11,482 bases of DNA, taken from contig JAHHSD010000050.1 in assembly GCA_020025425.1 (NCBI GenBank), positions 1-11,482 on the forward strand. Direction: 5' to 3'. The stretch comes from Oscillospiraceae bacterium. GTDB taxonomy: Bacteria > Bacillota > Clostridia > Oscillospirales > Oscillospiraceae. The position numbers and the translations under genes were made by a program. Within the stretch, counting starts at the first letter, position 1. Every line of letters begins with the position of its first letter. The notes below the pieces were generated by a model. The model did not search any database and was not told the origin of the DNA. It saw only the letters and a list, made by a program, of their open reading frames with translations. Shown here piece by piece: positions 1 to 5,361 of this stretch.

Positions 1-167
<167 letters not shown>

Positions 168-169
168 AA

Positions 170-280
170 GTTCTGTCATTCACCATTGGATTTGATGAGG
201 CTCAAACCTTCTATAAATCCCATGGATACGGCATAAAGCCGTCAAAATGGCATGATTTAACCGCGGAGATTTATATCTAA
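170..280 (+). pseudogene. Remnant of a GNAT-like acetyltransferase C-terminus
   Basis: Directly after the ppdK stop, one frame stays open to TAA at 278-280 and has no start codon of its own. Its protein reads VLSFTIGFDEAQTFYKSHGY and then GIKPSKWHDLTAEIYI. The FDEAQTFYKSHGY part resembles the last helix and strand of GNAT N-acetyltransferases (the usual FYkkhGF motif), placed about 20 residues before the C-terminus as in that family. There is no acetyl-CoA-binding part and no ribosome binding site, so I read it as the tail of a lost gene joined to the ppdK 3' end by a deletion or insertion. The assignment rests on a short motif; a chance open frame is possible. Confidence 0.4.
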
Positions 281-284
281 ACGC

Positions 285-333
285 AAAACCCTCGTGCATT
301 CCCGATTGGGCAATGTGCGGGGGTTTTGTTGTT
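285..333 (+). terminator. Rho-independent terminator after ppdK
   Basis: The arms 285-300 (AAAACCCTCGTGCATT) and 312-327 (AATGTGCGGGGGTTTT) pair over 16 positions, three of them G-U, around an 11-base loop. The 3' arm runs into TTTTGTTGTTATTTT. It would end transcription from ppdK and the remnant behind it. Confidence 0.85.
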
Positions 334-531
334 ATTTTGGGCTGTTTGTACAAATTCGAACGGAAACATAAAAATATATGGACTGAAAGCAAGCCTGCCC
401 TAAAAAGGACACAAGGAGCAAAACCTTTATTCCAGACAGACGCATAGGAATCGACTGCAAAAGCAAAAATACATTGCTATGGATGAACTATTTAAAATAA
501 CCTATGTAGATGTTTAAGATAAGTTAGAAGC
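334..531. other. AT-rich intergenic stretch, no gene recognised
   Basis: This stretch separates the ppdK terminator from the next gene and is much richer in A and T than the ppdK and lrgAB regions. I see no RNA gene and no convincing promoter; TTGCTA at 474-479 has no good -10 box at the right distance. One frame before TAA at 515-517 reads KYIAMDELFKITYVDV, which has protein-like composition and could be the tail of another decayed gene, but nothing else supports this. Confidence 0.3.
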
Positions 532-1131
532 GTGATTGCGAATATGACGATTGTTGATGTGAAATATAAAGAAATGAAAAAAACTTTAGCCCAAATACCC
601 GATGACCAGGCATTAGTGGTTGGGGTGTTAGCTGTAGAGAGGCTGTGGCAGCCATTCCTGGTTGGCATCTCAAAGTGCCCATATTTTGAGCAGGAACGAG
701 AAGCTGTGGTACAGCTTGAGGAAAAATGCCTGGATATAATTTGGACAAGGATGCAACGTGGCTTTGTGCAGGAAAGCGACTGGAGAGAATACTGCGAACT
801 ATTTGATCAAATCGAAGAACTGTCTGCTGAAGTTGACCTGAATTATGAGGCAAAAAGCTTTTATTGTGCAGTTGGGGATTTTGCTTATTGGTGCCTTAAA
901 CCATGTGAAAAGATAGAAGTAGCAGGTATTGCAGTTTGTGCCCTTGAATTGATTGTAGAATTGATGGCAGAACCAGAGGAAGCAACGGAAGAAGATCAAG
1001 CGGTCAGCGCTGAAATACAACGAATCAATGCTGATATTCAATTAGCGCGGGATTATCCTGAAAATATTGATTTGATCATGCAAAGAAGATCTGAATACCA
1101 TGCTTTGAACGTTAATTCAGTTTGTTCATAA
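532..1131 (+). CDS. Uncharacterised protein, possibly DUF416-like
   Basis: This 199-residue soluble, acidic, mostly helical protein has no signal peptide or membrane segment. The frame opens with GTG at 532; an ATG at 544 (MTIVDVKYKEM) is an equally good start, and neither has a strong ribosome binding site. Its layout recalls DUF416 (E. coli YjaG): an early A..xER helix (GVLAVERLWQPF), a CLDIIWTRM segment matching the ILDLIW motif, a FDQIEEL stretch, an AVGDFAYWCL helix, a KIEVAGIAVCALEL helix and a C-terminal INADIQLARDYPENIDLI segment. This is a comparison by eye from memory and is weak at the residue level. The function is unknown. The gene sits alone in the AT-rich island, flanked by decayed pieces, and its codons are more AT-rich than those of lrgAB, which suggests transfer. 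An immunity-type or orphan accessory role is only a guess. Confidence 0.6.
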   Translation: MIANMTIVDVKYKEMKKTLAQIPDDQALVVGVLAVERLWQPFLVGISKCPYFEQEREAVVQLEEKCLDIIWTRMQRGFVQESDWREYCELFDQIEELSAEVDLNYEAKSFYCAVGDFAYWCLKPCEKIEVAGIAVCALELIVELMAEPEEATEEDQAVSAEIQRINADIQLARDYPENIDLIMQRRSEYHALNVNSVCS

Positions 1132-1139
1132 AAGATTGA

Positions 1140-1334
1140 TTAGAAATCCAAACCGCAAGCAAGTATGAGGACAAGGGCACCCATACCTTTGAAGCCTAGC
1201 AAGTCCTCCCCGTCCAGGTTCGGAACACCTCCGCCTACACCTGTGACTGCTGCATGAATTCATTGGCAGACGATAAGTCCCAGTATGCCTATGCCCCCTT
1301 CAACCGCAGGCAAAAACCAGGGAAATCTGCTTAA
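1140..1334 (+). pseudogene. Decayed coding fragment with one in-frame stop
   Basis: One frame from about 1140 to TAA at 1332-1334 reads EIQTASKYEDKGTHTFEA, then a TAG at 1197-1199, then QVLPVQVRNTSAYTCDCCMN, SLADDKSQYAYAPFNRRQKP and GKSA. The composition is protein-like on both sides of the TAG, and a paired-cysteine segment (CDCC) is visible. There is no start codon with a ribosome binding site, and TGA at 1137-1139 closes the frame upstream. I do not recognise the family. It looks like the remains of the end of a gene between two intact orphan genes. A chance open frame cannot be excluded. Confidence 0.35.
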
Positions 1335-1436
1335 GAAACCGATAAGTGCAAAGGTGCCCATTCCAGGAACTACCCATTGGGAATTTAGACCTGGCAATGC
1401 ATCACCACAAAAAACATTTCTAAAGAAGGAACTACA

Positions 1437-2279
1437 ATGGAACAGTCTATGTTGTGGAGCACGTCAGAAACAAATAAATACCTATACCGTCAGTTATGTA
1501 CACTAGCTGAGACACATGGCTTTGTGGTAAGCCCAAAACAATCAAAGACACTTATCCGTATTAGGGAACATCATATCCAAATGATATGGATAGAAGTAAC
1601 TTATGGTGAAACTGATTTTAATATGCTGGTGGCACCTGCGGCCTCTTTTTCTACGGCACTATTTGCCAGAAGAAGGATAACGCCCAAAAGAAGCAATGAT
1701 GATGCTCAACAATACAATTGGTACACCGGCTTGGCGATTCCTGACAAAGTATCCGGTAAAAAACTTTACCGTCCTGAAGAGATGCGAAAGGCTTGGGAAG
1801 TGGCAATTGAGCCACAGGTCGAGCGGGAGATTTTTGCCTATTTTGATGCATTTGATTTTGCAAAATTCGCGTGGCTCACTCAAAATCATAAAGATGATGT
1901 ACTTTCACTTTGCATAAACCCGGGAAACGATGATGCCCTTCAGTTTCTTGCGATGGCACACAATGCAATTTGGATGGGGAACTATGGGGAAACAATACCA
2001 CTGTTAAAACAGGTAATGGCTGGTGAAGAAAAATGGCTCCGAAGTTCTGTTGAATTTGGGTTTGATGATCCCGAAGATACAGTATCTCATTTGAAAAACC
2101 GCGATGCAGCCAAAGACATTGTTACAATTATTGAGGGAAAGGCTGATGGGTGGGAGGCACGGGTGCTGGCGTACATGGAGGAGCTGGAGCGGATTGCATT
2201 AAACAAGACCTGGGGAGTGGCTCTGTCCCCGGAGGGCAAGACGGTTCGATTGAAGAAAAAGGAACGTCTCTCATGCTGA
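1437..2279 (+). CDS. Uncharacterised 280-residue protein
   Basis: The ATG at 1437 follows GAAGGA (1425-1430) by six bases, a good ribosome binding site, so this start is secure. The protein is soluble, with no signal peptide or membrane span. The N-terminal half (about 10-130) is an alpha/beta part with a helix (NKYLYRQLCTLAETHGF), strands around TLIRIREHHIQMIWIEVTY and FNMLVAPAASF, and an Arg-rich loop near 78-86. A helical middle follows (VEREIFAYFDAFDFAKFAWL), then an AMAHNAIWMGNYGETIPLLK segment with the spacing of a TPR-like helix pair, and a basic tail (RLKKKERL). The layout faintly recalls DUF4304-type proteins, which I would not press. The codons are AT-rich like those of the 199-residue gene upstream. 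A terminator 50 bases downstream closes the unit. Function unknown. Confidence 0.75.
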   Translation: MEQSMLWSTSETNKYLYRQLCTLAETHGFVVSPKQSKTLIRIREHHIQMIWIEVTYGETDFNMLVAPAASFSTALFARRRITPKRSNDDAQQYNWYTGLAIPDKVSGKKLYRPEEMRKAWEVAIEPQVEREIFAYFDAFDFAKFAWLTQNHKDDVLSLCINPGNDDALQFLAMAHNAIWMGNYGETIPLLKQVMAGEEKWLRSSVEFGFDDPEDTVSHLKNRDAAKDIVTIIEGKADGWEARVLAYMEELERIALNKTWGVALSPEGKTVRLKKKERLSC

Positions 2280-2330
2280 TAGGTTAATTGCGCACGGTTC
2301 TCCGACATAATTCCAAACTGATCAAATGTT

Positions 2331-2362
2331 CCCCGATTTCGAAAAATCGGGGAGCATTTTTT
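2331..2362 (+). terminator. Rho-independent terminator after the 280-residue gene
   Basis: The 9-base arms CCCCGATTT (2331-2339) and AAATCGGGG (2344-2352) enclose a four-base loop. AGCA and six T's (2357-2362) follow. It isolates the AT-rich island from lrgAB. Confidence 0.88.
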
Positions 2363-2397
2363 GTTGATTTTGAACCCTCACGTTCCCCTCACACGCA

Positions 2398-2425
2398 TTG
2401 ACATTTTTTTATTTTGCGCTAAAAT
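2398..2425 (+). promoter_or_regulatory. Sigma-A-type promoter of lrgAB
   Basis: A perfect TTGACA (2398-2403), a 16-base spacer and TAAAAT (2420-2425) lie 55 bases before the lrgA start. The leader contains a small stem, CATCC (2440-2444) with GGATG (2449-2453), and then the ribosome binding site GAGGTGAT (2471-2478). Confidence 0.75.
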
Positions 2426-2480
2426 AAACCTGTTTGTCTCATCCCCCTGGATGGGCCGCCAAATTTCATAGAGGTGATCT

Positions 2481-2858
2481 GTGTTGCATATCATGGTCGA
2501 GGCCGCCGTCATTTTCGGTCTGTGCCTGCTGGGCGAGGGCTTAGCCACCCTCCTTCCCGTTCCCTTTCCCGCCAGCGTCATCAGCATGGTGCTGCTGGCC
2601 GCCCTGCTGCTGATCGGCTGGATCAGAGAGGGCCATATCCAGCGCTTCTCCGAATTTCTCATCCAGAATATGGCCTTTTTCTTTCTGCCCACCGCCGTGG
2701 GTATTCTGGAGCACCTGGATCTGCTGAAGGACCAGATGCTCCCTATACTGGCTGTCATTCTGCTGACTGTGCCGGTGGTCTACGGCATCACCGCCTGGAC
2801 TGTGCAGCTGCTGGTGCGCTGTTCTCAGAGAAAGGGGGAGAAAACCCATGTGGGCTGA
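2481..2858 (+). CDS. lrgA: LrgA/CidA family holin-like membrane protein
   Basis: This 125-residue hydrophobic protein is the usual length for CidA/LrgA. Four hydrophobic helices are visible, roughly at residues 5-21, 28-47, 61-75 and 85-112. The family signatures are present: FPASVISMVLL (usually lPaSviGm), then a helix with NMAFFFLPTAVGILEHLDLL, close to the family's nmalLFvPagVGim. LrgA and LrgB act in the cytoplasmic membrane; they are linked to control of murein hydrolase activity and, in some species, to pyruvate uptake. GAGGTGAT at 2471-2478 lies just before GTG at 2481; TTG at 2484 is a possible alternative start. The end overlaps lrgB by 11 bases, so translation is probably coupled. 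No LytS/LytR regulator gene is in the window. Confidence 0.92.
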   Translation: MLHIMVEAAVIFGLCLLGEGLATLLPVPFPASVISMVLLAALLLIGWIREGHIQRFSEFLIQNMAFFFLPTAVGILEHLDLLKDQMLPILAVILLTVPVVYGITAWTVQLLVRCSQRKGEKTHVG

Positions 2859-3531
2859 TCTGCTCTACTCCCCCTTCTTCGGTCTGACCCTCTCCGCTCT
2901 GGCCTGGGGCGTGGGAGTCTGGCTCCAGAAAAAGACCGGCTGGGCCGTCTGCAATCCCCTGGTCATCGCCGCCGTCCTGGTCATCGCTGTGCTCACCGCC
3001 TTCCACATCCCCCTGGATGCCTACAACGAGGGCGGAAATGTCATCAAGCTGATGCTGGACCCCGCCACCGCCGTGCTGGCCCTGAACATCTATCAGCAGC
3101 ACAAAACCCTGAAGGAATATTTCCTCCCCGTTCTGGCGGGCTGTCTGGCCGGCAGCGTGGCCAGTGTGGGCTGCGTGGTGGGCCTGTGCAAGCTGTTCCA
3201 GATGGACAGCGTCCTGGTCTCCTCCCTCCTGCCCAAGAGCGTCACCACCGCCATCGCCGTGGGCATTGCCGAGAGCCGGGGCGGAATCGCCGGCATCGCT
3301 GCCGCCGCTGTGGTGGTCACCGGCATCCTGGGCGCCATGTTCGCCCCCCTGCTGTCCAAGGTGTTCCGCGTCACCGATCCCATCGCTGAGGGGCTGGCCA
3401 TCGGGGCATGCAGCCACGCTCTTGGCACCACCAAGGCCCTGGAGCTGGGCCAGATCCAGGGGGCCATGAGCTCCATCGCCATCTGTGTGTGCGGGATACT
3501 CACCTCTATTTTGGTCCTGTTTATCCCATAA
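2848..3531 (+). CDS. lrgB: LrgB/CidB family membrane protein
   Basis: The protein has 227 residues, the normal size for LrgB. Multiple hydrophobic helices run throughout, with the family hallmarks LLPKSVTTAIAVGIAE (about 130-145), a Gly/Ala-rich helix, and GACSHALGTTKALELG (about 186-201). It starts at ATG 2848, seven bases after GGGGGAG (2834-2840), inside the end of lrgA. With LrgA it forms the two-component membrane system named for the S. aureus lrg operon (antiholin-like; a pyruvate uptake function is reported for the Bacillus homologue PftAB). The nearby end of a pyruvate-metabolising enzyme gene (ppdK) fits a pyruvate link, but the intervening island and terminators show they are separate units. 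Confidence 0.94.
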   Translation: MWADLLYSPFFGLTLSALAWGVGVWLQKKTGWAVCNPLVIAAVLVIAVLTAFHIPLDAYNEGGNVIKLMLDPATAVLALNIYQQHKTLKEYFLPVLAGCLAGSVASVGCVVGLCKLFQMDSVLVSSLLPKSVTTAIAVGIAESRGGIAGIAAAAVVVTGILGAMFAPLLSKVFRVTDPIAEGLAIGACSHALGTTKALELGQIQGAMSSIAICVCGILTSILVLFIP

Positions 3532-3566
3532 TTTAAAAAAATCGCCACATTTTAACCCATTTTATG

Positions 3567-3598
3567 AAAGCGCGCCGTCTGCGGACGGCGCGCTTTTT
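3567..3598 (+). terminator. Rho-independent terminator of lrgAB
   Basis: GCGCGCCGTC (3570-3579) pairs perfectly with GACGGCGCGC (3584-3593) around a TGCG loop, with AAA before it and TTTTT (3594-3598) after it. This is a textbook terminator 36 bases after the lrgB stop. Confidence 0.93.
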
Positions 3599-3633
3599 GC
3601 ATCCGGTTGTACGTCCATGTACATTTTATTTTT

Positions 3634-3668
3634 TAGTACTTGACATTACAAAGTACTAGGCGTAAGAT
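3634..3668 (+). promoter_or_regulatory. padR promoter with overlapping palindromic operator
   Basis: TTGACA (3640-3645), a 17-base spacer and TAAGAT (3663-3668) form a near-consensus promoter. The inverted repeat TAGTACTT (3634-3641) / AAGTACTA (3651-3658), centred on the -35 box and spacer, is an evident operator. PadR-family repressors bind dyads of this kind in their own promoters, so the operon is probably autorepressed. A GTACAT element occurs nearby at 3616-3623, partly repeating as TGTACATG at the start codon. Confidence 0.75.
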
Positions 3669-3689
3669 ATCAGTGAAAGGTGGGTGTAC

Positions 3690-4007
3690 ATGAACACGCA
3701 ATTTAAAAAAGGCGTTCTGGAGCTCATCGTGCTGGAGTCGGTCCGGAAACGGGATATGTACGGCTACGAGTTGGTAGCCGAGGTCTCCAAGGTCGTAGAT
3801 GTGAACGAAGGCACCATCTACCCCCTCCTGAAGCGTCTGACCAACGAACACTATTTTGAAACCTATCTGCGCGAGTCCACCGAGGGACCGCCCAGAAAAT
3901 ATTACCACATCACCGCCTCCGGCATCCTCCACCGCCAGGAGCTGGAACAGGACTGGGATCTATTTCAGAAGCAAGTCAATGCATTCCTAAAGGAGCGACA
4001 AGAATGA
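3690..4007 (+). CDS. PadR-family transcriptional repressor
   Basis: This is a 105-residue winged-helix regulator. FKKGVLELIVLESV opens the fold, RDMYGYELVAEVSKV is the helix-turn-helix lead, and VNEGTIYPLLKRL is the classic PadR recognition-helix motif (usually tsegtlYplLkrLe). The wing holds RKYYHITASG, followed by a C-terminal dimerisation helix (ELEQDWDLFQKQVNAFL). I chose ATG 3690 because AAAGG (3676-3680) is nine bases upstream; the in-frame GTG at 3684 is too close. It belongs to the short PadR-s2 class that is usually found just before a HAAS/DUF1700 gene, as here. The stop overlaps the next start by four bases (ATGA), so the genes are translationally coupled. It probably represses its own operon through the dyad at 3634-3658. 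The inducer is unknown. Confidence 0.93.
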   Translation: MNTQFKKGVLELIVLESVRKRDMYGYELVAEVSKVVDVNEGTIYPLLKRLTNEHYFETYLRESTEGPPRKYYHITASGILHRQELEQDWDLFQKQVNAFLKERQE

Positions 4008-4774
4008 ACAAGCAAGAATTTTTAGAGGACCTGAATCAGCGCATTGCCATGCTGGAGGATTCTGAGCAGCAGGATATTTTGGCCGAGTACGCCCAGCATA
4101 TCGACCTGCGCATCAGCGGCGGTCTCTCTGAGGAGGAGGCCATCCGGGATTTCGGAGATCCGGATCAGCTGGCCCGGGAGATCCTGGGGGCCTACCATGT
4201 AAAGCCCGACTTCCGGAATACAGCCCAGGCGCCTGCACCCACCCCCGCCGCTGCACAGGGCGTCCGCGGCATGTGTTCCACCCTGGGTCAAAAGCTGAGC
4301 GGGGCCGGGCGGGCAGTCCGGGACTTCTTTGTCCGCATGGGCCATGGGATCGGGACTTGGTTCCGCGGCGTCAGCAGCAAAGTCCGGGGCTGGTTCCACC
4401 GGGACACCGGCGTCTCCGTCCGGGAGCCCCGGCCGCCCAAGGTGAAAAAAGAGCGCGGTCCCTGGCTGGCCGGCCTGCGCTCCGGCTGGAATCGCACCAT
4501 CAGCTGGCTGGGCAGTGCCTGCATCCTGCTGCTGCGTCTGGCCTGGAATCTGGCGCTCCTGCTGTGCGCCTCCCCCATCATCCTGCTTGCGCTGGCCATC
4601 ATGCTGGGGCTGGGCGCGCTGGTTATCCTGCTGTGCCAGGGCTATCCCCTCGTCGGCGTCACCCTGTGTACACTGGGCGTTCTGCTGTGCTGTGCGGCCC
4701 TGTTGGGCCTGGGCTGGACCCTGATCTGGCATCGGCCCGGAAAGGAGAACTTTACCTATGACCAAGCTGAATAA
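4004..4774 (+). CDS. HAAS/DUF1700 domain membrane protein
   Basis: The 256-residue protein starts with the HAAS (DUF1700) signature: MNKQEFLEDLNQRIAMLED, an EQQDILAEYAQHID helix, then GLSEEEAIRDFGDPDQLARE (about residues 1-63). A Pro/Ala-rich linker and a basic amphipathic stretch (85-165) follow. The C-terminal part has hydrophobic helices at about 166-188, 190-211 and 214-242. HAAS proteins are partners of PadR regulators in Bacillota; they are thought to sense or respond at the membrane, but their biochemistry is not settled. AGGAG (3991-3995) lies eight bases before the ATG, within padR. The end overlaps the next gene by 17 bases. Confidence 0.9.
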   Translation: MNKQEFLEDLNQRIAMLEDSEQQDILAEYAQHIDLRISGGLSEEEAIRDFGDPDQLAREILGAYHVKPDFRNTAQAPAPTPAAAQGVRGMCSTLGQKLSGAGRAVRDFFVRMGHGIGTWFRGVSSKVRGWFHRDTGVSVREPRPPKVKKERGPWLAGLRSGWNRTISWLGSACILLLRLAWNLALLLCASPIILLALAIMLGLGALVILLCQGYPLVGVTLCTLGVLLCCAALLGLGWTLIWHRPGKENFTYDQAE

Positions 4775-5294
4775 AATCCGCCTGACCATGGCGGGCCTGC
4801 TGTGCGGCGGGCTGCTGATCGTCGGCATCGGCGCCGGAGTGGGCTTCGGAGAGCTCTCCAAGTTCACCTACGCCGGGGAAAAGCCGCTCTCTGACAGCAC
4901 CACGAAGTACTATTCCACTGAAGTGGAGCTGTTCCACGACCAGAGCCAGGTCTATGTCAGACTCCCCTTCGATCTGACGGATTCCAACACCACCCAGCTC
5001 TCTGTCAGCGAGTCGGTAGCCCCCGGCACCGTCCGGATCGACGCCGCCTACCGCTCCTCCATCTCCACGCCTCAGCTCTACCACAACGACTACAACAACG
5101 GCACGGGAGAGCCCTTGGAGGAAAGCCTCTATCTCCGCTCCTCCGGCTCGCCCGTAGCCCTGCTGTTCGCCTACAAGGATGAGCTTCTGAAGGATCTCCG
5201 GGCCCATCAGCTGGGTGATTACCACGAATTTGAGTTCACCGATCTGAGTGTCACGGTCAATCCTGCGGATCAGGACCGCATCTTTTTACAGTGA
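4758..5294 (+). CDS. Small membrane-anchored exported protein of the PadR/HAAS operon
   Basis: This 178-residue protein has a basic start (MTKLNKIR) and one hydrophobic helix (about 9-29, MAGLLCGGLLIVGIGAGVGF). A short GELSKFTYAGEK segment follows, typical of the third proteins in PadR-HAAS operons, which often carry a DUF4097 adhesin-like beta domain. Here the outer part (about 45-178) is beta-rich, polar and shorter than a full DUF4097 domain, with VYVRLPFDL, SVAPGTVRIDAAY and EFEFTDLSVTVNP strands. I see no lipoprotein cysteine box, so it is probably a single-pass protein facing outward. GGAG (4744-4747) precedes the ATG by ten bases and lies inside the HAAS gene. A terminator begins seven bases after the stop. 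The function is unknown; an envelope-stress role is an inference from context. Confidence 0.8.
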   Translation: MTKLNKIRLTMAGLLCGGLLIVGIGAGVGFGELSKFTYAGEKPLSDSTTKYYSTEVELFHDQSQVYVRLPFDLTDSNTTQLSVSESVAPGTVRIDAAYRSSISTPQLYHNDYNNGTGEPLEESLYLRSSGSPVALLFAYKDELLKDLRAHQLGDYHEFEFTDLSVTVNPADQDRIFLQ

Positions 5295-5300
5295 TTTGAG

Positions 5301-5337
5301 AAAAACCCGCCTGATTCTGAAATCAGGCGGGTTTTTT
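5301..5337. terminator. Bidirectional terminator between convergent genes
   Basis: AAAACCCGCCTGATT (5302-5316) pairs perfectly with AATCAGGCGGGTTTT (5321-5335) around a CTGA loop. The + strand ends in a run of six T's and the - strand also ends in a run of T's. It lies seven bases after the + strand operon stop and 25 bases after the end of the - strand GTPase-nuclease gene, so it serves both. Confidence 0.92.
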
Positions 5338-5361
5338 CTTGTCCAAGACGGCTTGACGTCC

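Noticed and set aside
1285..1506. 73-codon + strand frame overlapping the start of the 280-residue gene
   Set aside because: It has no ribosome binding site and overlaps the well-supported start at 1437 in another frame; composition is not protein-like.
2788..3417. Antisense frame over lrgB
   Set aside because: Shadow of lrgB; composition is Gly/His/Asp/Gln-rich with no motif, while lrgB on the other strand is unambiguous.
4022..4867. Antisense frame over the HAAS gene and the next gene
   Set aside because: Low-complexity Gln/Ala/Pro protein opposite a clear operon with ribosome binding sites; a codon-bias shadow.
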